Source of the DNA: Amphirosellinia nigrospora
Taxonomy: Eukaryota > Ascomycota > Sordariomycetes > Xylariales > Xylariaceae
Assembly (NCBI GenBank): GCA_004123355.1
Contig: SCHM01000003.1
Location: 310,001-374,000, forward strand
Direction: 5' to 3'
DNA: 64,000 bases
Positions 1-13,154 of the stretch are shown here, piece by piece. A program made the translations under genes and the position numbers. The number at the start of each line of letters is the position of its first letter. Within the stretch, counting starts at the first letter, position 1. The notes beneath the pieces are model-generated. The model was not told the DNA's origin and did not search any database. It worked only from the letters and a program-made list of their open reading frames with translations.

Positions 1-483
1 GAGGTATTACACTCTTGTGCACGTAACTATATAAAAATATCAAAGAACAATACTTAGCAGTTAGACCTCAACAATTTGAAGATAATGTTCGAAAATTCGT
101 TGAGGAATGTCGCGATGAGTCATAGTTCCACCATGTTCTTACCGAAATAGCGTTCTTAGAAATCCGAAAAGACGCCGATCCTATGGACCATGAGATAATC
201 CCCGTCGTCCTAACCGGAAACGATATAAGGCAATACTTAAATATCGTTCAAGTGTCCAACGTATTCCTAAAGTATCAAAATCAAAGCGCTCGGGAGTTAT
301 TCTTCAAACTAATAAAACGAATATATATAAGCAAGATTGACCACTCGACTATCAACAAAATCAAGGAATGCTACGAAAAGTTGGAGTTCAAGAGTAAAAT
401 ATCACTGCTTAACACGGAGACACATATACTCAACAGCATTGAAAAGATAAGAGATAATATAATTACTGCTGCCAGAGTACAAG
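1..483 (+). pseudogene. NLR N-terminal segment, domain not recognised
   Basis: Reading frame 3 is open on both sides of a stop at 108-110 and continues to 483, where the Gypsy element begins. The peptide is charged and probably helical (for example VRKFVEECRDES, then NDIRQYLNIVQVSNVFLKYQ). I cannot match it to HET, patatin-like, PNP_UDP, HeLo or other N-terminal effector domains from memory. It precedes the NACHT, where fungal NLRs carry their effector or signalling domain. The stop is a TAG that could be a mutated CAG. The true start is outside the window. Confidence 0.6.
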
Positions 484-841
484 TGTCACACGGACCTTGG
501 TTAGTGCGCAATACAGTGCCACACAGGGTCCCATACAGAGCTTGCGAAATATTGCCCTACGAGGCTATAGCAGTTATACGAAGTTATCGTAAATCTTAAA
601 AGCATATATCGAAGCTAAACTCGAACCCGATATATTCGCCTTACCGGCTATAAAGGTTTTATTTTCGGTCCTATAAAAAAAGAAAGGAAAAAAAAAGAAA
701 AAGAATTCTAAGCATAAATAAAGCTCGAATTTTCCCCTTAAAAAAAAAAAAAACTTAGATCAATATAGCCCCTTTAGTACTATAGTCATTTATTATTTAA
801 ATTAAACCTATTTTAAGCCTTTAAACAAAGCTTTTATAATA
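484..841 (+). repeat. 5' LTR of the Gypsy fossil
   Basis: The LTR aligns along its length with 7423-7781. Its first 150-200 bases keep a normal base composition while the inner part is AT-rich. It begins directly after the acaag target site. The open reading of the host NLR runs on into it by chance to 599. Confidence 0.9.
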
Positions 842-3800
842 GATAAACAACTTTTTATTAAAAGATTATTAATTCGATAAATATCTATTCTATTTATTTA
901 TTATATTACTTTTTTACCTTTTAACGCGTTATAGCAACTCAGCTAATTACTGCTTATACCGCTTAACGTGTTCGACTTTTTTTACCTTTCTTTGCGTTAG
1001 CTACCTACGTAGCAACTCTATATACGTTAACTGTTTACGCGCTAAGCTTTTATACGCTTATAACCCCGCAACTAAAACCTTAACTTTATCGCATAAATAA
1101 CTAGCTAATTATTTCTTATTTATACTTTAAACTCGCGAATCCTAGTCGCGATTAACAACTTTTAATTAAGTAATATCTTTTCCTTTTTTTATAACTAAGC
1201 AAAGCAGATCTTTTGCGGTTTTTATCGGAATTTATTTTTAAAACTTTATACTTTTTTAGGATTTTACACCTTTTTTGCAAGTTAACTTAGACGAAAAAAA
1301 TACTTCAGAAAAATCTAAAAAAAATACTTTTAAAAACAAATAAAACTAGGACTTAAACAAAGAACTAACTACCTAGCTATTTACTTATATTATAATTATT
1401 AATCCTTTATTTTTTATTCCGGAGATATTATATTAAATAATATTTTTTTATAAAAAACTTACTTAAAAGCTATTTTTTTAAAAGATTTTTCGGCCTTTTT
1501 TTTTTGCTTTTTTTTTTTACTTTTTTTTTAAAAAATGCTTTATTTTTAATAAAAAAAATTTAGAAATAAAAATTATATCTTAATATATTTATTCTTTTTA
1601 TTAAACCTAATTATTATAATATAAAAGCTTTATTAGAAATAAAAATATTATATTCGTTTTTTATAATTTTTAGGACTTTAAAATTACGCAATATTCCCGA
1701 TCTAGCTACTTTTAAAGTTATAATAAATAATTTTATTAACTAAATATTTTAATATATAAATAGCTTTATACTTTATATAACGTTATTTAAGATTTTTCCT
1801 AAAATATAAATTAGCAATATTATTAAAATTTAAGCAAATTATAAACGTAATATATATTATATAATAACTATTTAGCTATAATTTAGTTTTATATTATTTA
1901 AATTAAAATTTTAACTTAATAAATTGTTTGTTTTTAATAATAAATAGTTAAAGCTAGCTTTATTTTTTTTAATAAATTTAAAGAATTATTATTAAGTTTT
2001 TTTAAAACTTTAATAAATAAGTTTTAACTATTAATTAATTAAAAACTATAGCTTAATAATACTATAATATTTTTTTAACTTTAAAAAAAGATTTTTAATA
2101 TTAAAAGTTTTTTTAAACTAAAATAACTTAGTAAGCTAAAAAAAAAAAAAATAAATTAATAACTTTTTAGTATAAAATTATATTAATCTAGCTTAATTAA
2201 ATAATTATATATAGCGCTAGCTATAAAACTTATGGGCTTATATATAAGCCGCGTTATTAAAATTCTAAAATTAAGCAGTAATTAATAAAAACCTTAACGC
2301 CGATTTTATTATTAAAATTATTAGCTGTAAAACTGCTTTTTTTTATTTTTAGCTAAATATAAACTAGTATTTTGCGATAAATTTTTTTTAGTTCGTAGTT
2401 TTTAATTTTTGTTTAAAAGAATTATTATTTAATATTTTTTTTTAGCAATTTTAAATATAATATATTGCTAATAATATATATGTTTAATTTAATAAAGCTT
2501 ATACTAGCTTATTTATAACTAGTAGATTTAAAACATTATTAATAATAGAGGTACTAGTAGTAATAGCAGAGCTTTACCTCACAACTTTTTAAAATATCCT
2601 AGCTCGGATTTAGGAAATTTAAATAATAACTAAGGTACTTTGCGATTGTTATAAGTTGCTTTTTTGTAAGCCTTTTAATAACCGCCTTTTAGGATTTTTT
2701 AAAAGTACTAACAATTAGTTTTTTTATATTTTAAAAAAGCTAACTTTTATTTTAGCAATACGTTAATTAACCTAGTATATTTTAATAAACTTATTATGTT
2801 TAATAGTAAAAATCGCTTAAAGTTCTATGTATAATAACTTAAAATCGAATTTTATATAAAATTATACGCTAATAACTTTATATAAAACTACTAAAAAATT
2901 AACTAAATTAAATCGCTATTTATAAATAAAATATAAATTTAATATTAATAATATATAAAATAAATTAAAAATATTAGCTTAGCTAATAGTTAGGATATTT
3001 ATTTTATAGCTATAAAAAAATAATTTAAAGATTTTTCGGAAAAATATTATAATTCGAAAAAAATACTTAAGCTTAAATATAAAAGCAATACTATTTAATA
3101 TATTACTAAATTATTAAACTTTAACGAAAAAATTTAATAGTTTAATACTATTTTTTAAAACTATATTGTTTATATTTTTTTAATAAAATTATTAAATTAA
3201 TATATTTTAAAAAAATATATTTTTAAAAATAAATAAAGAATTTATTTTTATTATTTAAAAAATAGGACGAATTTACGAAAATATACTAATTAACCTTGGT
3301 TTTTTAAAACTTTAATAAAAAAAAGCGCGCTTATTTTAACCTTAAAGCTTTTAAAATTAAACTAATAGCAAAAAAAAATAGCTTTAATTTAGCTAAAATT
3401 AATCTTTAAAAAAAAAAACTTTAAAAAAATTTAAATAAAAAATTTAAATCGGATTTTAAAAAAAAACAATAATTTAATACTAAAAAATATTAAAAAATAT
3501 CGATTAAACTAATATTAATAAATAAAAAAATAAAAAAAAAATATATTAATGTTATAAAAAAAATAACTATTAAATTTTTATTTGCTACGCTAAAAAAATA
3601 TATAATAATAAAAAACTATTTATATTTTTAAAAAGATTTTATTTTTAAAATAAAAAAAAAAAAAAAACTCTTTAGCTTAATAAAGCTAAAAAAATAAAAA
3701 TTAACGCAATTATAATTTCGGCGTTATATTTTAAGCTAGAATTACTATAAGCAAAATATTTTATATTAGATTCTAAGTTAAATATAAACTTAAATCTAAC

Positions 3801-6800
3801 TTTTATACTAAAATTAATAAACTTTAAATTAGATTTTAATAAAGGTTTTTATAAAACAACGCATAAAAATTTTAACCTTTTTAGTTATAAAACTAGCGCT
3901 ATTAAGCAGTTACCTCTTAATAAACTAAAAAAATCTACTAATAAAAAATATTTAAAACTTTAAACTAGCTTATAATTTATTATTATTATAACTTTAATTT
4001 ATAACAATTAAAAATACTAAGTATAAATTCTATTAAATTATAAAAACATTATATTAATAATATTATTTTTAAAAGCTTAATAATAAAGTTATTTATATAT
4101 AAACGTATATATATACGTACTTTATAAGCTTTTAATTTAATGTTCGATAAATAAAATAGTAAATATTATATAAAACCTTTAGTTTTTTAATATTAAAAAA
4201 ACTATTTTACTTAATTTAATTTCGAACTAAATATTATAAAAAATTAAAATATTATTTTTTTTATTAATAGCTTTAATTATACTAGCTTATATATTTTTTA
4301 CAAATAACGTAAGCGAAATTATTTTTTTATCGGATTTTTATTTAAAATATTATACTAGTTTTAAAGTTACTTTTTTAATAAATTTTATATAGTTTAGCCT
4401 AAATATAATACTAGAACGTTTTTAAAAGTTTTTACTTATTATAATAAAATAAGCAATAAAACGTTTTCTTAATTATTAACCGTAAAATTATAAAATAGAT
4501 TTAAAAAAAAAACAACGCTTTTTTAAAGTTTTATATATTAATAATAAAAAACTAAAAGCACTTAAATTATAGCTTAATAAAATATTTAATACTAGTTATA
4601 TCTGTAAATTAATATTATTATACGGTATACTTTTTATATTTATCGATAAAAAAAACCTAGAAAATTTATTATAACTAATAATAAATTATTATAGCTTTAA
4701 TAAAATTACTATCTAAATTTAATATTTTATCTTTTTTATTACTAAACTATAAGCTTAGTTTAGATTGGCTAAATAGTTTATTAAAATTAATTTAAAATTA
4801 AAGTTCTATTTAATCCGAATTAAAAAAAGTTATAAATAAAAAATAGCTTTTAAATATAAATATAAGTTATTCGAATATACTATTATATTAATAAGTTTTA
4901 TTAATATACTATTTATTTTTTAAGCGCTAATAAATAATATTTTCCGCGATTTAATTAATATAAGTTTATTTATTTTTTAAACAATTTATTTATTTACGCA
5001 AATACTATAAAGAATAAATATATTAATATATAAATCTTTTAATAATTAATTTATTATAATTTTACAGTTATACTTTAAAAATACAAAAAACAATATAAAA
5101 TGTTAAGTTTTTAGGATATAATATTAATTTTTAAAGTATTATTATATTATAAAACAAAATAAACTGCGTTAAAATTAGCTATTTTTTAAAAATTTTAAAA
5201 AATATTAATAGTTTATTAGTTTTGCTAATTTTTATTATTATTTTATTTATTGGTTTTCCGCTATAGTTAAACTACTTATTAACGCTAATAAAATAAGCCG
5301 GTTAACCTAATAATAAACGCTAAAAATAACTAAGCGTATAAAACGCTAAAAATATAATTTATAACTATATTTATATTAGTATATTTTAACCCGAATTAAT
5401 TGCTTATATTAAAACAAACTTGTTGGATTTTATATTAAAAAAAATTTTTTTTTAAAAAAAAACCGATAAAAAATTATACTTAATCGCATTTTATTCTTAT
5501 AAATTAATGCTAGCAAAAATTAATTATAAAATTTATAATAAAAATTATTAATAATAATTAATTACTTTAATTAATAATATTATTACTTAAAAAAAACTAA
5601 ATACTACGTTAAAATTTATTCGGATTATTAAAATTTAGCATATTTTATTATAGCTAAGGTTTTAAACCATAAATAAACTAAATAATTATAATTATTAAAC
5701 TATTAGTTTATTATTAACTATAAATTAAAACGCTTAAACTAAAAAGCTAACGTTTTATCTAGATTGTTATAATATTATTCTAAAAAAAAAAGAATAAAAA
5801 CTAGCCGATAATTTTAGTTTTATAAAAAAAACATTTTTTTTACTTAAAAAAATATTATTTATAGAACAAAAAAAAATAATTTTCGCATTATTAGCGGCAA
5901 TACTAATAATATTAGTACTATTAACTAGTTTAATACCCTTTTAATAAACCTTTAACTTTATTAATAAAGTTAAGTTTATAAAAAAAAATAACCCGGAATA
6001 TTAAATATAATTAGCTAACCTAAGCAAAATATAAAAATATAAGATTAGTTTTATACTATAAAAAATAGTTATAAATATTTATTACGATCCGAAAAAAAAT
6101 CCTAGAATTAAAATATAATATTAAAATAACAATTATATAAAAATAAACAAAATATAAATTAATTACTCGAAACTTCTAATAGCTTAATTTATAAATAAAC
6201 GTACGTAGTTATATAACTAAATATTATAAATATTAAAAAAAAAAACCTACGCTACGCTTTATATAAACTATTATAGCTATTAAAGCTATATTATTTATTA
6301 TAATAATTTATAGCTATAGATTTTATTATAGATTTGCTGTTGTTTAATAATTATAACTTTATTTGGGCTATAATTAATTTTTTTATTAAAATAGCTTATT
6401 TTATACTATTTAAAATAAAAAAAAAAAAATAAAAATTTTATTAAAATTTTCGCGAAAGTTTACTAAAAAGTTTACGGAGTATTTTTAAACATTATATTTA
6501 ATAAATTCTAGGTTTATAGCGTATTTTTAAAAGGATTTTTTAAAACTTATTAGTATTTAAAACTAAATAAATATAGCTTTTTATTTATAAACGGATAAAC
6601 AAATAAAATAGCTTAATTAAATTTTTAAAATTTATTTATAAGTTTTTATTAATTATAAAATATTTAATTAAAAAATTTATTATTTATAGCCGAATTCGCT
6701 TATAATAATTTAATATTAATAACTATAAATATAATTTTTTTTATGCTAATTATAGCTATTACCTTATAATATATAACCTTTTAGTTATAACTATTTTACG

Positions 6801-7422
6801 TAATTTTAATAATTAGCTTTATGCTTATTAGATAATATAGGTTTATTTTAACGCGCAATAATACTTAGAAATTAATTACTAGCGAATAAAAAAATAAATA
6901 AACAAACAAAAAAAAAAGCTTTTATATATATTAAAAACTAGCTAATAATATTAAACGCTAAAAATATTAAAACTAAACGCCCCGCGAAAAAGCTAAATAA
7001 ATAATTATTAGAACTTTTTTAAATTTAAAAAATATTATTTTTTACTACTATTAAACTAATATTACTAAAGTCCTAATAAATTTATAACTTATTTTACGTT
7101 TTATTTATTAAACTTTTCTATTAAACTAATAATTAAAAACTTTTAATTTTATATAAATACTATAAAAAATAAAACTTATAAAAATAAAAACTATTAAATA
7201 AATATATTATAAATTTTTTAAAACCGAAAAATATATTAAATATTTAATTAAATAGTAAAGTTAGCTTGCTAAGAAATACTAAACTTAAGAACTTTATAAT
7301 TACTTTAATAACGAAAATATAAAAGCAAAAATAAAGCAATTTTATTAATATAACCCGGGCAAACCTATAAACTTACGCGCGCTTAAATAATTTAAAAGCA
7401 AATATTAAGAAAAAAAAGATAA

Positions 7423-7610
7423 TATTATATAGACCTTAGTTAGTACGTAATATAATACTATATAGGGTTTTATACGGAGCTCGCAAAATATTACCCTATA
7501 AAGCTATAATAGTTATATAAAGTTATTATAAGTTTTAAAAGCATATATTAAAGCTAAACTCGAACCCGATATACTTGCTTTACTAGCTACAAAAGTTTTA
7601 TTTTTCGGTC

Positions 7611-7644
<34 letters not shown>

Positions 7645-7781
7645 TTCTAAACATAAATAAAGCTTAAATTTTCCCCTCGAGGGAAAAAGGGGACTTAGAT
7701 CGATATAGCCCTTTTAGCACTATAGTCGTTTATTACTTAAATTGAACCTATTCTAAGCCCTTAAACAGAGCCCTTGTGACA
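7423..7781 (+). repeat. 3' LTR of the Gypsy fossil
   Basis: This is the mirror case of the 5' LTR. The inner, left part is strongly AT-rich and the last 100 or so bases are near normal. It ends GTGACA, followed by the acaag duplication at 7782-7786. A long A tract lies near 7616-7641. Confidence 0.9.
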
Positions 7782-7786
7782 ACAAG

Positions 7787-8906
7787 CACATAACTATAGT
7801 AATAAAGCGATCTAGTTTTGCCGACAAGTTAGATGCTTTATATGCTAATATATGTCAATAGAAGATTCCAATGCACAATCTTACCAATGCCTCATTAATC
7901 TGCGATTGACCGATCCCGAATTAGATAAGGAGCGTATCGAGTCCACAAAGGGTATGCTTCTAAAAGAATCATCCGCCTGGATTTTCCTAAACAAGGACTT
8001 TCGAAAATGGCGCGAAAACCAAGACGGGCGGCCACTCTGGCTCACGGGTGACGCTGGGAAGGGCAAAACTATGCTCCTCTGTCACATCGTTGACGAGTTG
8101 AGCAATCCACACACAAGAGACAGCTTGGTTTCCTATTTCTTCTGTCAGGCTACGGACGAAAAATTGAACAACGCCACGGCTGTACTTCGAGGTCTCATCT
8201 ACATGCTCATTAAGCAGGACAACACATTGTTAGAATGTGTCTACAGCGAGTATAAAACTCTGGCAAGAATCTTTTTACAGATATCAACGCTGAGGTATCG
8301 CTACTTCGGATTCTCGGGAGCCTACTGCAAAACCGCGGATCAAGCAAACTCGTGTTCATAATCGATGCACTTGATGAATGCTCGGAGGGTCTGGGCTCTT
8401 TCCTCAAATTCGTTGGCAAGCATTCTGGCACTAGCCAAGTCAAGTGGCTAGTCTCAAGTCGCAATTTACCGCACATTGAAGAGGCACTTGCCCAGTTCAA
8501 TCAACTGAGCCTCGAACTCAACCAGGGGTCTATATCTGCAGCTGTAGGCTTTTATATTCAACAGAAGGTCGATGACCTACAATACAAAAAACGATTCAAG
8601 AATGATGTACGGGAAAAGATCATATCTTCTCTAACCGAGAAAGCGGAAAATACTTTCTTATGGGTAGCTCTGGTTTCCAACGAGCTTGAGAATGCTCCTC
8701 GCCGAAACCTGCTAGCCCAGCTCGAACGATTCCCGGCGAGTCTGGACAGATTATACAAGACAATGATGGACACCATTAACGATTCTGCAGATCATGAATT
8801 ATTTCACACTATCCTTGCGATAATCTCCGTTGTATATCGACCGATAAGCCTACTAGAGCTGTATACGCTCCTTGGAGACTCGTAACGAAACTATATAGAT
8901 GTGGAC
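7787..8906 (+). pseudogene. NLR NACHT ATPase segment
   Basis: From 7852 the peptide shows the linker typical of fungal NACHT proteins (LRLTDPELDKERIESTKGML), then Walker A (WLTGDAGKGKTMLL near 8038-8080), a frame break near 8260-8290, Walker B (FIIDALDECSEG from 8355), a sensor-like WLVSSRN, and the winged-helix part ending YRPISLLELYTLLGDS. A TAA follows at 8883-8885, possibly a mutated CAA or CAG. The reading then stays open to the tggac target site at 8902-8906. Between 7787 and 7852 there are two in-frame stops. Nucleotide composition is normal, although the segment is sandwiched between two AT-rich elements. Confidence 0.88.
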
Positions 8907-9116
8907 TATCACGGATAAGTAGGTCTATGGTGAGCCCTAGGACTGGGGCTCGCCCTAACTATAGTCCGAGTGATCGTTTACTATATATAGGATTTTAATA
9001 TACTTATCTAAGTATATAAAACTTTTACTTAAATTATTTAAATATATTTTATTTAAGCTTTTTTAAAAAGTACACTAGTTTATTTTATACTAGATTATAT
9101 TTATAAATATATAATA
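8907..9116 (+). repeat. 5' LTR of the Copia fossil
   Basis: The LTR aligns with 16404-16617 through shared blocks such as AACTATAGTCCGA. The first 80-90 bases are of normal composition and the rest is AT-rich. The start is fixed by the tggac duplication immediately to its left. Confidence 0.88.
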
Positions 9117-12100
9117 ATTATAAGCTTAGTTCGCTAAAACTAATGCTTTATTTTTTTAAAACGAAAACTACTAAAGCAAACTTTTATAATTTTATTTTAT
9201 TTTTAAACTTTATTAAATTATAGCGCGATTACTTTAAATATTATTTAATTAATTAAAAATATTAACTAAAAAAACTATTATTAAAAACGCGCTTTTTTAA
9301 ATACTTATAAACTATTTTATAAATTATTAAGCTATAATTTTACGCTAAAATTTACGAAATATAAAAACTAATTAACCTAAATAAATTAAATTTAATTTAT
9401 TAGCTAAAATATATACTTAAATTCTTATAAAAAAACTATAATAATCGAACTTAATAAACAATAAAAAAAAAGCATTAAATAGTTTATAAAGCTTAATTAA
9501 ATATATTTTTTATAGCTAAAATATTTATTAAGCTAAAACTACTAGCTTTTACAAACGATATAAAAATTATTTATAAATATTAAAATTAGCTTAAAAATTT
9601 TTTATAGTTTTAGCTATATATCTAACTAAACTAATAAATATAACGTTTTATTTATATAAATATAAAAAACTATATTACTAAATATATTTAATTTAATAAT
9701 TATTTAGCTAATTATATATAAAATAATTAATTTATAAGCTTTTATAAAAGCTATTAAAAACTTTTTAGTATTTATAAAATTAGCTTATTAGTTCTATATA
9801 TAATAAACTTATAAAAAACGCTTAAATAAATTATTTTTAAAAAAATTAAGCTAAAAAAATATATACTAAATAATATAAAGTATATTTATAAGCACGAATG
9901 CTAAATTTGTTTAAATTATAAAATATTTATAATAAAAATTTCTTAAAAACTATTAAAATAAAAATAATTCTTAACTAAATACGCTAAAAGCTCGTAAAGC
10001 TTATAAAAAACAAATAGTTAAAAAACCTATAATAATTATAGAATAGTTTAATAAAGTTTTTTAAACTTTAGTTTACTAAAAATTATACGTAATAAATATA
10101 ATAATAGCAAGATTTTTATAATAAAAAAAAAATCTAATAATTAATTAAAGAACTTATAAAAAAGCCGAAATAAATTTATTAAAAAGTAAATTAAATAAAT
10201 ATTTTTACCTTTATATTTTAAATATTAATAATATTTATAAGTAGATTTATAAAAATATAAGCGTTTTTAAAAAGTAGTTATAAGCTTTACGAATTTTAAA
10301 ATTAAAATATTTTTATTTAATAAGATTTTTAAAATTAAAACTAAATAAAACTATAACGCTAAAAAAAACTACGCGCTAAAATCGAAAAAAAAAGCTAAAA
10401 AGTTTAAAATTATAAATACAAACGCTTTATTTATAAAAATTAAACAATAATAAATAGCTAAAGCTTAACCTAGCTTATATAATAATTAATAAAGCTTTTA
10501 TAAAAAACTCTTAATTAACTTAAAAATTTATATAATATTAAAATATATTTATTATATATTTTCCGAAAATATAATATTAAATAATTATAGCATTATATAT
10601 TTAATTAATAATAAAAATCTCTTAGTATAAAGTTTATTAGTGTTTTTTTAAAAAAAGATTTTATAAACGTAAATACTATATTTTTTTTATTTTTAGTAAA
10701 AGTAAAAAATTATTAAAAACGTATTTTTTAGCGCTAAAAAAAACAATATAAAAAATTTAACGCTTAAAAACGTAATATTAATAGAAAAGTTCTATATAAA
10801 TATAGTTTTAAAAGTTTAATTTAAAAACATAAAAATCTAATATTATAAATATAATTATTTTTTATTTTAAAAATATTTAATAAATATTATAATAAAATTT
10901 TTTATTAGAATATAACTTAGTTTTTTTTAAATATAGCCCTATTTTTATTTATTTAAATAAATTATTAATAATTAATAATATATTTAAAAAGATTATTATA
11001 AATGCTGCTAGAATAATCGCTACTATTTAAAACTTTTTTTAATACGTATTTTAAAAACTTTAATAAAACCCGTAAATATTAAAAAGTTATAGCACTTAAA
11101 ATTAAAGCATTTAAAACCAAAATTATTAAAAGTTTAGTCTATATAACTCGAAGTATTAAAATTAAAAAAACAAAAAAAATAAATTATAAAATATATACTA
11201 AGGCGTATATAAAAAGCGTTATTTATATAAACTATTAAATAGCGCGTAGCGCAGCTATTCTAAAAAATTAATTAAAATTTATTTGACTATTTTAAAAAGT
11301 ATAATAAAATATTCTAGCTATTTAAGATTAAAAATAAATATAGCAAAATAATTTATATTTTATTTTAGTATAAAAAACTAAAATAATAATATTTATTATA
11401 TTATGCTAGTTTAAGCGCTAAATAATATATTAGTATAAGTTTTTATATATAAAATATAATAATAAAAAACTACAATAATTATTAGCAAAAGTTTTATTAA
11501 TTTTTAGTACTAAAAAATTATAATATTAATATTAAAATATTTTTAAACTATATAAAAAAGCCCGTAAGTAAAAAAAAAAATAAGCTAGAAAATTATATTA
11601 AAAGCTTTAAAAATACTTTAAAAAATAGGACTATTTAAAAAGCTTTAATTAAAAACAGTTTATAAAGCTTTATAATTATATAATAAAAGCTTTTTAAAGT
11701 TTATAATTTTTTTTTTTATAAAAATTTTTTAACTAGTTTTAGTATTATTTCTAATAATATATACTAAAAATAATAATTAGCCGAATAATAAATCTACGGC
11801 TAAATTAAAGCATAATTTAAACATATAGCTATAAAAACATACTTAGTAAAAAAAAATAAGTTTATAAGCAAATAAGTATAATATAAAGTATAAATATATA
11901 TAGTTAATTTACGCGCTTATATTAAATATTTAATAAGTTAAATAACTTTTAATTTATTTAAATATAAATTTTTAATTAAATAAATAATTATTATATATAA
12001 CGTTATATTTAATAAAGAAATTTTCTATATATAAAAAATAAAAAAACTAGCTATTAAAATTAACTAAAAATTATTATAATAAATTATTATAAAAAAACTT

Positions 12101-12949
12101 ATATTAAAAAATTTATTAAATATAATTAATATATAAAAAATAACGTAACTAATATATTTTAAAAAAAACGCTAATATCTTTAGCGAAATTAAAAATAATT
12201 TTATAACTATAAACTTATTGCTTAAAAACTAACTAAAAAAATATAAATTAAAAATAAAATCGCTTAAATAGTTTAAAAAATAAATTAAAAAATATTTAAA
12301 AGCTTATAAAAATTAAACGCTAAAACTTTTAATTTTTTAATAAATATTAACCCAGAATAGCAACTTATTAAAGCAAAAAATAATTTAAATTAGCTAATAT
12401 ATTAAAAGTAATTTTATAAATATAAAAACGATTTTAAATATAATTAAACTAATAAATAATAATCTTTGATTTTTTTATAAAATATATTTAATAAATCTAA
12501 AAATAACCGAAAACGCGTAAAAAAACCTAGCTAAAGATTATATAGTAGTAAGCGGGTACCCAGCTTAAAACCTAAATATTAATAAAATTTTTATATAAAA
12601 AATAAGATTTAATTAAAAAATTAAAAAAAAGCTTTTTAATTATAAAGTTAGAAGTAAAAAAAAAAATTAATATAATTTTCTGCTTTTATTAAACAGATCT
12701 ATAAAAATTAAAAATTTATTATTCCCGATAATTATAATTAGTCTAACTTTTTATTAACTTTTATACTTAATTAACTAAAAACAATATATAAAAAAAACTA
12801 AAAGTATAAAATATTATATATAATAATCGTAACAATAATGCATTAAAATAAAACAAAATACTTTAAGGCTATACCTTAGCAGCCCAAAATTTATAAAAAC
12901 GATTTTTTTAAGCTATTTCTAAAAATATAAAAAGATTTAACTAAATATT

Positions 12950-13154
12950 AGTTACGGGTAGTGGCCAGCCAAGTGGCTGGTGCCACAGCACCCGCAATCC
13001 CTGTGGCTGTGGCCCCTGCGGGGCCACACCACAGTATTTAGCTCGGAACCTGCTGCGCAGGTTCCTCACATACACACTCCTTCCTTACTTGTAGATTCAG
13101 TACAAATAAACACTATTTTGGAGCCACGCCTTCTATTTTGTGTAAAGTGCAACA
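12950..13154 (-). mobile_element. Solo LTR nested in the Copia fossil
   Basis: A 205-base island of normal GC content lies inside very AT-rich sequence. It is flanked by the 5-base duplication atatt (12945-12949 and 13155-13159). Read on the minus strand it starts TGTTGCAC and ends CCCGTAACT. It holds two strong GC palindromes (around 12964-12985 and 13008-13032). The 5-base duplication, TG start and length fit a solo LTR that arrived after the host element was mutated, or that was too short to be hit. The ending in ACT rather than ACA is unusual. Confidence 0.7.

Larger units (their letters stand above)
484..7781 (+). mobile_element. Ty3/Gypsy LTR retrotransposon fossil (chromovirus type)
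   Basis: A 7.3 kb element with 358/359-base direct LTRs starts TGTCAC and ends GTGACA. It is flanked by the 5-base duplication acaag (479-483 and 7782-7786). The interior is extremely AT-rich and carries no usable reading frame; it is broken beyond counting. Short stretches still resemble Ty3/Gypsy polyprotein blocks on the plus strand: reverse transcriptase near 4800-5030, integrase near 6330-6720 (including AEFAYNN at 6689-6709), and a chromodomain-like block near 7190-7320. The order RT before integrase fits Gypsy. Heavy RIP-like decay makes LTR dating unreliable. The insertion postdates the NLR gene. Confidence 0.88.

Noticed and set aside
484-599. The open reading from 183 continuing through 484-599 as a single gene product
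   Set aside because: The last 116 bases are the start of the Gypsy LTR; the host coding sequence ends at the acaag target site (479-483).
660-7640. A/T-rich tandem tracts considered as a centromere or CRISPR-like array
   Set aside because: No regular repeat-spacer pattern exists; the composition follows from the decay of the LTR elements.
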